Positions 45,856 to 55,522 of a DNA stretch of 64,000 nt are shown here, in pieces. Location: NCBI RefSeq assembly GCF_042646125.1, contig NZ_JBHRSW010000018.1, positions 62,001 to 126,000 on the forward strand, in the 5' to 3' direction. Source of the DNA: Glaciecola flavus (GTDB lineage Bacteria > Pseudomonadota > Gammaproteobacteria > Enterobacterales > Alteromonadaceae). Within the stretch, counting starts at the first letter, position 1; each line of letters opens with the position of its first letter. The notes below the pieces were generated by a model. It had not been told where the DNA came from. It made no database searches and was given only the letters and a program-made list of their open reading frames with translations. Both the position numbers and the translations under genes were made by a program.

Positions 45856-46230
45856 TCAAAGATTGCCGAGTACCCGATTAAAAGTGGTTCTCATTTCAGC
45901 ATCCGTGATGCCCGCTTGTTTTAACTCAACAATGAGCTGAGTAAACTTTTCTTCTACCCATCCATTTAAATTGACCAAACAGCTTTCCCTTGCATTTTGA
46001 TGAACGAAAGTGCCTCTGTATCCTCTTGATTGGATAACCCCGTCCCTTTCAAGCAGTTTGTATGCTTTAGAAATGGTTTTATTATTTACTTCCAAGTCAT
46101 TCGCCAGTTGGCGGATAGACGGCAACGGGTCGCCTGGCGACAGCCCCCCCTGCGCCACAGCCTCTTTTATTTGTTGAATGAGCTGAGTAAATATAGGAGT
46201 CGGTATATCCAAATCTATGGTGATATTCAT
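45856..46230 (-). CDS. GntR family regulator, YtrA type
   Basis: A 124-residue transcription factor. A winged helix at about 8-75 has PIFTQLIQQIKEAV, LPSIRQLANDLEVNNKTISKAY and GTFV. Only a short C-terminal helical region follows, as in the YtrA subfamily, which lacks a large effector domain. I use the ATG at 46230 (MNITIDLDIPTPIF), the family start, rather than the upstream extension that would overlap its probable operator at 46249-46272. It is co-oriented with the membrane protein gene downstream. Confidence 0.88.
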   Translation of the reverse strand: MNITIDLDIPTPIFTQLIQQIKEAVAQGGLSPGDPLPSIRQLANDLEVNNKTISKAYKLLERDGVIQSRGYRGTFVHQNARESCLVNLNGWVEEKFTQLIVELKQAGITDAEMRTTFNRVLGNL

Positions 46231-46248
46231 TACACTTAGCATATCAGT

Positions 46249-46272
46249 TGTACCATGGATCAAGATGGTACA
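46249..46272. promoter_or_regulatory. Probable GntR operator (autoregulation)
   Basis: A perfect 8-bp dyad, TGTACCAT and ATGGTACA, separated by 8 bases, lies 19 bases upstream of the GntR ATG. The GTAC-containing arms suit known YtrA-type operators. The dyad is seen; binding is inferred. Confidence 0.65.
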
Positions 46273-46316
46273 TTAAAAATTCGCTAATGCAAGAAACTTT
46301 TGTGCATTTTTTATAC

Positions 46317-47279
46317 TTAGACTGGCGTATTCTTGTGTTTATCTCTCCACCAAGCGGCCAAGGCCGATCCAGAGATATTCATGACAGGACTAAATACAGC
46401 AGGTGCTAGCCCCATGGTTGCAACTTTACCCATACTCACGGCAATACCTGAAGCTAGACCGGAATTTTGCATCCCCACTTCAAAAGCAACAGTTCGGCAA
46501 GACGATTCATCAAGTTTGCACACTTTAGCCCCCCAGTAACCCAAAACGAAGCCCAGTGTCGACTGCAAAAACACAAGTAAAACAAGAATATAGCCAATAC
46601 TCAAAAGCTGGTCTCTTCCAAGTGCCACTATAATGGTAATAATAAAGGCAATACCGAACATTGATAGTTTCGGCAGCGCCTTATCCAAAATGGTAAATCT
46701 TCCATGTAAAAAATGATTAAAAAGTAAACCAGCGGCGATAGGAACCAGCACAATTTTGCTGATACTCATAAACATCGCGGTGCTGTCTATCGGAATATAT
46801 TCGCCTGCTAACCAAGACATGTAAAAAGGGGTAATAAACGGAGCAAGCACAGTTGAAATACTAGTCAATGTTAATGACAAGGCTAAATTCGCGCCTGAAA
46901 TATATGCCATGACATTTGATGCCAACCCACTTGGCGAACAACCAACAAGAATAATACCTGCAGCGATTTCAGGAGGTAAGCCCGACAGTGCGGCAAGTGT
47001 ATAACCCACAATTGGCATAATAGTAAACTGGCAACAAAGACCAACTATTACTCCTTTCGGCATTTTAGCTATCGCGGTAAAGTCCTTGACACTCATTGAC
47101 GTGCCCATACCAAACATAATCAGCATTAAAAGCGGAACGATCAGTTCTTTCAGCTGAAAGTCGCCCACACTAATAAAGTACTCTGGCGCATATAACGCGG
47201 CTGCCGACGATAATATGATTGCAAAGGTAAACAATAGACCCGAGTAGCGTTGTAAAAATGCAATTTTATTTAAACTCAT
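46317..47279 (-). CDS. Bile acid:sodium symporter family transporter
   Basis: A 320-residue inner-membrane transporter of the BASS family, with about nine to ten helices. It shows the conserved GCSPSGLASNVMAYISGANLALS crossover segment near residues 113-135 and the second EVGMQNSGLAS segment near 268-278, which carry the sodium sites in structurally known members. Bacterial members take up pantoate, keto acids or bile-salt-like anions, so the substrate is undetermined. GGAATAAG precedes the ATG. It is separate from the GntR gene by 54 bases that include the operator. Confidence 0.88.
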   Translation of the reverse strand: MSLNKIAFLQRYSGLLFTFAIILSSAAALYAPEYFISVGDFQLKELIVPLLMLIMFGMGTSMSVKDFTAIAKMPKGVIVGLCCQFTIMPIVGYTLAALSGLPPEIAAGIILVGCSPSGLASNVMAYISGANLALSLTLTSISTVLAPFITPFYMSWLAGEYIPIDSTAMFMSISKIVLVPIAAGLLFNHFLHGRFTILDKALPKLSMFGIAFIITIIVALGRDQLLSIGYILVLLVFLQSTLGFVLGYWGAKVCKLDESSCRTVAFEVGMQNSGLASGIAVSMGKVATMGLAPAVFSPVMNISGSALAAWWRDKHKNTPV

Positions 47280-47599
47280 CTTATTCCAAAAAAAACCAAT
47301 GAAGCCTAAGAACTTCTTTATTTTAGATATAGTCTCTCTAATCGCTTATACGAGCAAGTGTTGCTCGTTATTCTTCCGGCCTTTCAACGCTGTGTTGCAA
47401 GCGATTATTTTTAAAATGTGCGAAAGCCACCGTCGTCAAACCCAACAAGGACAACACTAGCTCACCTGAGTACAAAAACAACTTTCACACCCCCTTGGGT
47501 CTCGAATTATTGTTTGTTCAACATAGCTCATACCCTATCGTGTAAATTTATGCGAAAATATGACTAAATTGGAATAAGCAAATAGCCTGACTGTAGCAG
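47280..47599. other. Intergenic region with a compact hairpin
   Basis: 320 bases between divergent genes, with no reading frame I would call. An 8-bp perfect dyad, ACGAGCAA-GTG-TTGCTCGT, lies at 47350-47368 without a T run; it may be an operator for the symporter gene. Confidence 0.4.
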
Positions 47600-48562
47600 A
47601 TGCGCAAAACACTAAAAGAAATTTCGAGCGGAGCCTATCATGGCGTGTATTTCATTGGCACAACCCCGCCTAAACAAAAGACAGATATTGATGAAGTCAG
47701 TAATATCGCTGACAAATTGCTGGCTCGTTTAGACGAAATAGACTACGACGGCTTTATTGTATATGACATTCAAGATGAGAGCAGTCGCATCGATAAGCCT
47801 AGGCCGTTCCCATACATGCGCACGCACGACCCTCGACTGTACGCAAAGCTACTGATGGACAAGAGTGACCGCCCTGTCATCACTTACAAAAGTGTCGCGC
47901 AACGGGACGAGAGTGACTTTCTTATTTGGATTAAAGAAGCATGGCACCAGTTTGCCATCCGTGACCTTGTGTTAGTTGGCAGCCCTGCCATCACGCAAGA
48001 TATTCAGCTAAGCCTTGCTGATGCCTATAGCGCGATGAAAAAACAGACTCATCCTTTTTATCTTGGAGGCGTAACCATCGCAGAGCGCCATGCCAAAAAA
48101 GGCGACGAGCACGCCCGATTACTCAAAAAAACGGATCAAGGCTGTGAGTATTTTATCACCCAAGCGGTATACAACGCACAAGCAACGATTGACATGCTAA
48201 CACGTTATTATCATGCTTGTATGGAGCACGGTCGAAAACCGCAACGCATAATTTTAACCTTTTCCCCTTGCGGCAGTGCGAAAACGCTAGAGTTTATTGA
48301 TTGGTTGGGGGTGTCTGTGCCAGAAGCAACATCACTTCGCATACTCAATGCGGAAAAACCGCTCAAAGAGTCTATCAAGATCTGCTACAACAACCTCATT
48401 CAAATTTTGGAAGCCTGCTTACCTCTAGGTATACCGCTCGGGTTGAACATCGAAAGCTTAACCAATCGAAAAGAAGAAATTGACGCGTCCATTTTGTTGT
48501 ATAAATTGCTGAAAGCAACAATGGACAAAAAACTAGCAGAGCAAATGCTCAAAGATTTGTGA
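47600..48562 (+). CDS. Methylenetetrahydrofolate reductase-like protein
   Basis: A 320-residue TIM-barrel protein related to MetF. Recognisable parts are LVLVGSPAITQD, FYLGGVTIAERHAKKGDEHARLLKKTDQGCEYFITQAVYN (FAD/folate-region equivalents) and LPLGIPLGLNIES near the C-terminus. The MetF catalytic glutamate in the N-terminal FEFFPP motif is not there: the aligned segment is YFIGTTPPK at residues 18-25. So it is a divergent family member and may not be a standard NADH-dependent MTHFR. No folate or methionine genes adjoin it. It converges on hrpB with a 3-base gap. Confidence 0.7.
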   Translation: MRKTLKEISSGAYHGVYFIGTTPPKQKTDIDEVSNIADKLLARLDEIDYDGFIVYDIQDESSRIDKPRPFPYMRTHDPRLYAKLLMDKSDRPVITYKSVAQRDESDFLIWIKEAWHQFAIRDLVLVGSPAITQDIQLSLADAYSAMKKQTHPFYLGGVTIAERHAKKGDEHARLLKKTDQGCEYFITQAVYNAQATIDMLTRYYHACMEHGRKPQRIILTFSPCGSAKTLEFIDWLGVSVPEATSLRILNAEKPLKESIKICYNNLIQILEACLPLGIPLGLNIESLTNRKEEIDASILLYKLLKATMDKKLAEQMLKDL

Positions 48563-48565
48563 CTA

Positions 48566-51067
48566 TCACACTATGCCCATTTTCTTTTTGGTCGTCATTG
48601 TTGCCTTTGCTAGCGCGGGGTTATCAGGCCAGTAGTGCTTGGGGTACTGGCTTTTCATGTCCTTCTGTACGGATTGGTAACTACCTTTCCAAAACCCATT
48701 AAGATCTTGAGTCACTTGAATCGGTCTTTGTGCCGGTGACAGCAATTCGATAGTGATGGGTTTCGTGTTGTAAGCAACGCTTGGGTGAGTATCCAAGCCA
48801 TAAAGCTCTCCCATACGCACTGACAAAAATACACTTCCATCAGCCCTGTAATCCAGTTGGTGCAGCCGAGAGCTGGGTAGCAACAATTCTTCTGGACAAA
48901 TTGTCATTAAAGTTTGCTCTTGCTGCCATGTTATTTGATTTTTTAGCAATTGATAAAAGTCAATTTTATGCAATTCAGACCAACGTGTTATTGTGCCTAA
49001 AAACGGCAGTAACCAAGTATCAATCGAAGCTATCAGTGACGCTACACTAAAATCAGGCAAAGCAAGCTTAGCGTCAACCGTTCTTGCTAGTTGAATACGA
49101 TAAATCAGTTGCCAAGCTCGATTAGACATTGGCAGGCTTTCTAGACCCTTGCTTAACATCAGCTTACGCCAAACATCAATGAGTTTTTCTTCTGTCGGTT
49201 TTTGCAGAGCTTGAGTAGCAAAGGTGATTTCCCCCAGCTTCTTGTGCAATTGCACCTCAATACGCTGTTTACTTTCTGACCAATTACATATTTCTGTTTG
49301 ACTCACTAAATGCTCGAAATGTGTTTTGATCTGTTGTTCGGATAAAGAAGCTGCATACAAAATTCTGGCATTGTCTCGTTTTTTGTCACTTGACTGCATA
49401 CTGGCCACAGCCAACCAGCGATTGCTCAGTAAACTGTCTGTAAAATCGATCTCAGCACCGCTGCCATTGGCAAGCAAATACCGATGTTCAGAGTGTTGCC
49501 TAGCAATCCATTGTGGAAAAGCAAAAGCAACAAGTACTCCAAGGTCATCGAGCGGCCAATCACATAGGCTGCAAGACATTTTTTTATGCCATTGCTTTAT
49601 ATGATGCCAAATCAAAGAGGCACCCTTGCTATGCTTTTGAGACAAGCAATAAGACAAGCGCAAATATATGTCCGCCCCGCGATCTCGACTCAGAGGGTCT
49701 TTGTTTTCCACTAAAGCCGCAATTGCACAAGCCAAACTTAAGTGAGCTTGCCCAATGGTTCGTGCTTTTAGCAACATAATGGCAAGGTTTACCTGTCCAT
49801 TTATTTCATGTACTTGCTTACCTAATGGAGTCAGTTTTGTGCAGGAGTCAAAAATACCGAGCTTTTCTAACCGTAGCCTTGATTCCTCAACTTGCGCTTT
49901 GGATGGATAATCGAGTAAGCACAAGCTTTCCAGATCCGTTCCCCATACTGCGGCTTCTAACATCAACCCACTGATATCTGTATGTTTGATTTCGGGTTCA
50001 CTGTGTTTTCGCAAACGTGCCTGCTTGTCTTGACTCCACATCCGATAGCAAGTGCCAGCTTGTAAACGCCCGGCTCTGCCAGTTCGTTGTGTGGCTGATG
50101 CCTGCGATGTAGCTTGGCTCTGTAAATGAGTGATCCCTCGGTTTAGGTGATATATCGCGACTTTTTCAATGCCACTGTCGACGACGACATTAATCCCTTC
50201 AATCGTTAAGCTTGTTTCAGCAATATTGGTTGCCAATACAATTTTGCGCCTGCCCATAGTGTCGCGAGTCAATGCCAGTTGTTGAGCATTGGCCGAAAGG
50301 TCTGAATACAACTTATGCAAGACTACCGCAGTATCATCTTGGATCTGTTCAGTTAATAAACCATACAGCTTATTTATTTCGGATATGCCCGGTAAAAACA
50401 CCAACACATCGCCACAATGCTTGCTGAGTGCACCAATGATTACTGAGCTCATTCGTTCAAGGAAAGACGTCCTCGCTTTACCTGAAAAATACTTATCGTC
50501 GCAATATACGACATCGATAGGAAATTGACGCCCTTTTGAACTCAGCTCTTTCGCTTTGGGTAGCAGGGTTTTAACATTCCCTTGATCCAAGGTTGCAGAC
50601 ATGACCAATAGGCGAAGGTCGTCACGCAAAGCTTGTTGCACTTCAATACACAGAGCCAATGAAAAATCTGCGTGAATGCTACGCTCGTGAAACTCGTCAA
50701 ATATGACCAGGCCGACACCGTCTAAATCTGCCTGTGCTTGCAACATTCTGACGAGTACGCCTTCTGTTACGATTTCTAATCGCGTGGAGGCTGATACTTT
50801 TGATTCGCCGCGAATACGATAGCCAACAGTTTGCCCTACGGGTTCACGTAATTGAGCTGACAAATAGTGAGCGATATGTCTAGCGGCTATTCGCCTAGGC
50901 TGCAACATCACGATTTTTTTTGACTGAAATTGACTAGACTTCAGTAAATACAAAGGTAGGCAGCTTGATTTACCTGCGCCGGGTGGGGCAACTAAAATGA
51001 CATCAGATTCGCGAATGCTAGCACTGAGATCAGCTAAAATAGCTTCTATTGGTAACGCTGTTTTCAC
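48566..51067 (-). CDS. hrpB: ATP-dependent helicase HrpB
   Basis: A DEAH/RHA-type putative RNA helicase of 833 residues. I choose the GTG at 51067 with GAGG five bases upstream; the longer frame would overlap the dld gene by 47 bases. Walker A APPGAGKSS has K33, the Walker B box is DEFH near residue 125, then SATL, and the QRTGRAGR motif VI near 335. The C-terminal HrpB domain ends with a basic tail containing YPKHYWPDNP. It begins 7 bases after dld and is probably cotranscribed. The cellular role of HrpB in bacteria is unclear. Confidence 0.93.
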   Translation of the reverse strand: MKTALPIEAILADLSASIRESDVILVAPPGAGKSSCLPLYLLKSSQFQSKKIVMLQPRRIAARHIAHYLSAQLREPVGQTVGYRIRGESKVSASTRLEIVTEGVLVRMLQAQADLDGVGLVIFDEFHERSIHADFSLALCIEVQQALRDDLRLLVMSATLDQGNVKTLLPKAKELSSKGRQFPIDVVYCDDKYFSGKARTSFLERMSSVIIGALSKHCGDVLVFLPGISEINKLYGLLTEQIQDDTAVVLHKLYSDLSANAQQLALTRDTMGRRKIVLATNIAETSLTIEGINVVVDSGIEKVAIYHLNRGITHLQSQATSQASATQRTGRAGRLQAGTCYRMWSQDKQARLRKHSEPEIKHTDISGLMLEAAVWGTDLESLCLLDYPSKAQVEESRLRLEKLGIFDSCTKLTPLGKQVHEINGQVNLAIMLLKARTIGQAHLSLACAIAALVENKDPLSRDRGADIYLRLSYCLSQKHSKGASLIWHHIKQWHKKMSCSLCDWPLDDLGVLVAFAFPQWIARQHSEHRYLLANGSGAEIDFTDSLLSNRWLAVASMQSSDKKRDNARILYAASLSEQQIKTHFEHLVSQTEICNWSESKQRIEVQLHKKLGEITFATQALQKPTEEKLIDVWRKLMLSKGLESLPMSNRAWQLIYRIQLARTVDAKLALPDFSVASLIASIDTWLLPFLGTITRWSELHKIDFYQLLKNQITWQQEQTLMTICPEELLLPSSRLHQLDYRADGSVFLSVRMGELYGLDTHPSVAYNTKPITIELLSPAQRPIQVTQDLNGFWKGSYQSVQKDMKSQYPKHYWPDNPALAKATMTTKKKMGIV

Positions 51068-51074
51068 GTGCACC

Positions 51075-52859
51075 TCAGCTACAGCATGCACAATTGCGCT
51101 GATGTTTGTCCATTTTCCCAATGCCTGGATTAAAGGTGTTGGTGGGATCTAAATCTCGATAAAAGTCCTTAAGTGCTTTATCGGCCTCATACATATGACC
51201 CACATTGTGCTCTGCGGGATATTTTGCTCCTCGCTTATCTAATAAAGCCAACATCTTTGCTTTGACTTGTTGAGGGTCACTGCCCTTTTTCAAAATATAG
51301 TCTTGATGAAATACATGGCAAAAAAAATGTCCATAATACAAAGGCCTTTCGATGTCTTCAGCAATCTCATCGGGTAAAACTTCCACCCATTGGCAGTCGT
51401 TCCGGCGCAACGCAATATCCAACGCAAGGATTTCGCCCACTTTTTGTTCATGCATCACTTGATAACGGATAGCGGCTCCCGCTGCCGCAAAACGCAATAA
51501 GAAAGCTTGGGAAGCTTCTTCGTGGTTAAGCTTCACAAACTCACCTGAATTAGCTTGTTCGGAAAACATCTGTGCTAGATATTGTTGCGCTTCTGCAATG
51601 CCACCATCACTCATTTTTAAAATCAAATGATGAGTATATCTATCTCTAAAGCGCATCAAACCTTGGTTAAGATGAGAAGGAAATAATTTAGCGACAAATT
51701 GCATCACTTTGTCACTGAAGTTGTTTGGAATAATGCTCAGCCTGTTTAATACCGCATCTATTCTGCCTTTTGCTGCAAACATAGAAGGCATAAAGTCGGT
51801 ACCTAAATGCTTGATACTTAAAAATGTATCCTTACCATATTCTTTTGCAATGTCGAAAGCATCACGATGCAGGTATTCACCTACTTCAGGTAAGTGAGCA
51901 AATTGCGTGAGTATGTCTCGGCGAATTTTTGTCAATACATCTGGATCATTTGTGCCGATATAAAAAGTTTGTTCTGTTTTTGGTATTTCAAAGGTATCCA
52001 GTCGCACGGCAAAGATAGCAATTTTGCCGGCGCAACCACTGGCTTCATATAAACGAGATCTATCAGCATTGTAACGACTGGGGCTGTCTGCATCGACATC
52101 GCGTAGCCGTGATTCATAGTCACGAGCAGAGGCGTGTTTACCTTTTTGCTGATCTTGTTCAATCTCTATTTGTCGTTCAAATTTACCTGACATGAGATTT
52201 GTTAGGATCTCCTCGGGCGCTTCGCCTAAGTTAATCCCTAGATGGTTGACGAGCACCAGTTCACCTTGAGCATTTACTTGCGCAAAAAGTGACAGCTCTG
52301 TATACGCTGGTCCACGCTTTACCAGTGCGCCGCCAGAGTTGTTGGCAATCCCACCAACAATAGAAGCACCTAGGCAAGACGAGCCTATTACGGAGTGCGG
52401 GGCACGATTGAGAGGCTTGAGTACTTTTTCTAATTTGTGAAGGCTGGCACCGGGAAAACTAATAACTTGCTCGCCCTGCCCTAGCACAAACAACTCATCC
52501 ATTGCCAAGGTATTAATCACGATTACGTCTCGATCATAGTCGTGACCGTTTGGCGCAGAACCTTCTGTCAAACCGGTATTAGCTGCTTGCATGACAATTA
52601 TGCAATTTGAAGCCACACACACTTCGAGTACACGCCAGTATTCAAGCAATGTCTGCGGAAAAATTACAGCTAAAGCACTCCCCTCTCCCGAACGCCAGCC
52701 GCTTCGGTAATGCGCTGTTTTCTTATCATCAGTAAGGATATTTTTAAACGCTAAGATAGTCGATAGTTGCTTGATAACAGGATGGCTTGTCAATTTTTTT
52801 CCAATTTTTTCAGGTGGTGTTCCCTTCTTAAAGATAGGGCGGAATGACTCTGTGCTCAA
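51075..52859 (-). CDS. dld: Respiratory D-lactate dehydrogenase (quinone)
   Basis: A peripheral membrane flavoprotein that oxidises D-lactate to pyruvate and feeds electrons to quinone. The 594 residues align with E. coli Dld (571). The FAD-binding domain includes MQAANTGLTEGSAPNGHDYDRD and SVIGSSCLGASIVGGIANNSGG, followed by the membrane-binding lactate dehydrogenase domain. The start is a TTG in the best-fitting frame; no nearer ATG precedes the conserved region. It is followed closely by hrpB. Transcription probably starts in the 182-base gap to the divergent MFS gene. Confidence 0.94.
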   Translation of the reverse strand: MSTESFRPIFKKGTPPEKIGKKLTSHPVIKQLSTILAFKNILTDDKKTAHYRSGWRSGEGSALAVIFPQTLLEYWRVLEVCVASNCIIVMQAANTGLTEGSAPNGHDYDRDVIVINTLAMDELFVLGQGEQVISFPGASLHKLEKVLKPLNRAPHSVIGSSCLGASIVGGIANNSGGALVKRGPAYTELSLFAQVNAQGELVLVNHLGINLGEAPEEILTNLMSGKFERQIEIEQDQQKGKHASARDYESRLRDVDADSPSRYNADRSRLYEASGCAGKIAIFAVRLDTFEIPKTEQTFYIGTNDPDVLTKIRRDILTQFAHLPEVGEYLHRDAFDIAKEYGKDTFLSIKHLGTDFMPSMFAAKGRIDAVLNRLSIIPNNFSDKVMQFVAKLFPSHLNQGLMRFRDRYTHHLILKMSDGGIAEAQQYLAQMFSEQANSGEFVKLNHEEASQAFLLRFAAAGAAIRYQVMHEQKVGEILALDIALRRNDCQWVEVLPDEIAEDIERPLYYGHFFCHVFHQDYILKKGSDPQQVKAKMLALLDKRGAKYPAEHNVGHMYEADKALKDFYRDLDPTNTFNPGIGKMDKHQRNCACCS

Positions 52860-53050
52860 TAGGCTTAACTAAAATCAAAAACGCAGCAAGTATGTCCATG
52901 TGCGCTTTCGTTTCTCATGCATAAGACACAAACTTTTAATTCTGCTCATTCCTATTGAGCAGACTGTATTACCGCACCAAATTAAAGGAACATCACTCTT
53001 TTATTTCTACTTTTTAGTTTGTTAGGCAGTATAATCATTGCTTGCGCGAC

Positions 53051-54265
53051 ATGGAAGAATGGGATGAATACGGTATGGCAAACTTTTCAAAATTCAGAGA
53101 AAAACCAGAACTTTTATTACTCGCGATGGCATTTGTCATGCCTTTGGTATTTTCTGTATGGGTGGCGCTCTTAAATAATTTTGTTGTTGAAAAAGCACAA
53201 TTTACAGGGGCGGAGATAGGTTTACTTCAAAGTTTGAGAGAGGTACCGGGCTTTCTCGCATTTACAGCCGTTTTTGTTCTTTTAATAATCAAAGAACAAA
53301 CTTTCGCCATGCTTTCACTATTAATTCTGTGTATCGGTGTTGCGATCACTGGGTTCCTGCCCTTTGAAATAGGCCTATATTGCACAACAGTGTTTATGTC
53401 TATCGGTTTTCACTACTTTGAAACCATCAACCAATCATTGACTCTACAATGGTTGCACAAAGATAAAACCGCGCATTTTATGGGGCAACAACTTGCGGTG
53501 AAAAGCTTTGCATCGTTGTTTGCCTACGGCTCAATTTGGCTACTGATGGAGTGGTTTGGTATCGACTATACGGCTATGTATATGTTAGCTGGCGGTTTTG
53601 GCCTTATTTTAGTGGTATCTATGTGGCTGTTTTTTAAACGTTTTGAACAAGCCTCGCCACAACACAAACACATGGTATTGCGCAAGCGATACTGGTTGTA
53701 CTATGCCCTGACTTTTTTTAGTGGTGCGCGGCGTCAGATATTTTTAGTTTTTGCTTCTTTTATGATGGTTGAAAAATTTTCTTATTCTGTCGGTCAAATA
53801 AGTCTGCTATTCATTATCAATTACCTATTCAATTTAGCCTTCGCTCCCAAAATTGGGCAATGGATTGCAAAAGTAGGAGAGCGTCGAGCCTTAAGTATTG
53901 AATATATTGGCTTAACGGTAGTTTTTATCTCATATGCACTCGTGACAAATGCGACTTTTGCTGCTGTACTATTTGTCATCGACCATTTGTTTTTTGCAAT
54001 GGCAATAGCAATGAAAACCTATTTTCAGAAGATTGCCGATCCAAAAGATATCGCCTCAACTGCGGGTGTCGCTTTTACCATTAACCACATCGCTGCAGTA
54101 GTTATTCCTGCATTACTGGGCGTTTTGTGGCTGAGTTCACCCAGCGCAGTGTTTGTTATCGGTGCTATTTTCGCGCTTTGTTCTCTGCTACTCGCATTAA
54201 ACATTCCTAATACACCCATGCATGGAAGCGAAGTGCGCTTTGCGCTAAACCTTAAAAAATCATAA
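53051..54265 (+). CDS. MFS transporter
   Basis: A major facilitator superfamily permease of about 404 residues with eleven to twelve hydrophobic helices and the loop GQWIAKVGERRALS between helices of the second half, equivalent to the MFS motif A position. The start is uncertain: ATG at 53051, an upstream TTG at 53042 or ATG at 53075 are all possible, none with a strong ribosome binding site. The substrate is unknown. It converges with the YjfC gene. Confidence 0.82.
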   Translation: MEEWDEYGMANFSKFREKPELLLLAMAFVMPLVFSVWVALLNNFVVEKAQFTGAEIGLLQSLREVPGFLAFTAVFVLLIIKEQTFAMLSLLILCIGVAITGFLPFEIGLYCTTVFMSIGFHYFETINQSLTLQWLHKDKTAHFMGQQLAVKSFASLFAYGSIWLLMEWFGIDYTAMYMLAGGFGLILVVSMWLFFKRFEQASPQHKHMVLRKRYWLYYALTFFSGARRQIFLVFASFMMVEKFSYSVGQISLLFIINYLFNLAFAPKIGQWIAKVGERRALSIEYIGLTVVFISYALVTNATFAAVLFVIDHLFFAMAIAMKTYFQKIADPKDIASTAGVAFTINHIAAVVIPALLGVLWLSSPSAVFVIGAIFALCSLLLALNIPNTPMHGSEVRFALNLKKS

Positions 54266-54334
54266 TGACATCTGAACGAGTGAATGGGTAAGCGTCTAAA
54301 CAAGGATTTGCCGTCAAGCGGTGAGTATTCATTT

Positions 54335-55522
54335 TTATAGGATAACGTGTGGTAAGTAACGGCTCATGTCTTGCGTAATAGCTTGGCTGTCTTCTCGAAT
54401 AGAAATACCCGCAGCTTGATCATCAATCAACCAACTGCCAATCAAGGTATGGTTGCCATGAAATGTTGGCAATGTATGTCTTTGCTGGTATATGTAGCCT
54501 TCCGCGCCGTAGGGGCCATCAGATTTCGCCAACCCAGCTTCGTCGCCAACGACCTTCCCCAAGTGATCAGTAAAAGAAATATTTGCGCCTTCACGCGAAA
54601 AAAGCGGTTTTTTCACTAAATTCATGCCTTCTGGCACGAGCATTAGCTCATCTTCAAAGTAAGCGGGGAGTAAATTGGGATGATCAGGAAACATTTTCCA
54701 TAGCATTGGTAACAAGGCTTTATTGGAGAGTATGGCTTTCCATGGCGGCTCAAGCCACCGAATATTTTGTTGGCCGAGTAAGCCCCCATACTCGTCTTCA
54801 AACATAAACTCCCAAGGGTACAGTTTGAACATCCAATGGATAATCACGTTGTCCAAATCGGTAAAATTGTTGTTACTATCAATACCGATATCTTCTATGA
54901 AAACAAATTTGGTCTCGATCCCTGCCGCAATAGCACAATCTTCGAGATACTGGACGGTGCCTCTATCCTCTTCAGTGCCCTTACAACATGCAAAGTGCAG
55001 CGTTCTCTCTGGGTTTAGAGCATGCAATTCTTTAAAACGATTAACTAATTTTTCTTGGACTGAGTTAAACTGGTCAGCCTGCCTATTCACTTGTTGATTA
55101 TCGACTTGGTTTTCGAGCCACATCCATTGCCAAAACCCCGTTTCGTATATTGATGTTGGCGTATCCGCATTGTTTTCGTATAGCTTAGCTACGCCCATAC
55201 CATCGTGGGCAAAATCTAAACGCGAATACAAAGATGGGTCGCCATTTTCCCAACTTTTTCGAATAAACGCCCACTGTGTCTCAGGGATAGCAAATTTTCG
55301 TAGCAAATTGTCATCGTTTAATACTGCTTGCACGACCGACAAGCACATCTGGTGTATTTCTTCAGTGGGCGCTTCTATCCCTTGCTCAATTTGCTCAAGC
55401 GTAAATTGATAGTAAGCCGATTCATCCCAGTATTTTTCACCATACATCGTATGAAACTTAAAGCCGAATTCTTCAGCCATGGCTTCCCAGTTTGCCCTCT
55501 CCTCGCAAGGAATACGAAGCAC
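54335..55522 (-). CDS. yjfC: YjfC/YgiC-type ATP-grasp ligase
   Basis: A 395-residue homologue of E. coli YjfC and YgiC, which resemble the synthetase half of glutathionylspermidine synthase but lack its amidase half. Recognisable blocks are YWDESAYYQFTLEQIE, ENNADTPTSIYETGFWQWMWLE, RWLEPPWKAILSNKALLP, KPLFSREGAN and LIGSWLIDDQAAGISIRED. ATP-grasp enzymes join a carboxylate to an amine. The product of this branch is not established; peptide-tagging of a partner protein has been proposed for the family. The GTG start directly follows the TAA of the DUF1190 gene (TAAGTG), implying coupled synthesis with its likely partner. Confidence 0.9.
   Translation of the reverse strand: MLRIPCEERANWEAMAEEFGFKFHTMYGEKYWDESAYYQFTLEQIEQGIEAPTEEIHQMCLSVVQAVLNDDNLLRKFAIPETQWAFIRKSWENGDPSLYSRLDFAHDGMGVAKLYENNADTPTSIYETGFWQWMWLENQVDNQQVNRQADQFNSVQEKLVNRFKELHALNPERTLHFACCKGTEEDRGTVQYLEDCAIAAGIETKFVFIEDIGIDSNNNFTDLDNVIIHWMFKLYPWEFMFEDEYGGLLGQQNIRWLEPPWKAILSNKALLPMLWKMFPDHPNLLPAYFEDELMLVPEGMNLVKKPLFSREGANISFTDHLGKVVGDEAGLAKSDGPYGAEGYIYQQRHTLPTFHGNHTLIGSWLIDDQAAGISIREDSQAITQDMSRYLPHVIL

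Noticed and set aside
46145..46151. Seven-C run in the GntR gene (and a similar seven-base run in serC near 62253)
   Set aside because: Shorter than the nine-base tract and in conserved Gly codons; not convincing as contingency loci.
51068..51121. N-terminal extension of HrpB overlapping dld
   Set aside because: Overlap of 47 bases with dld and no homology; the GTG at 51067 has a good ribosome binding site.
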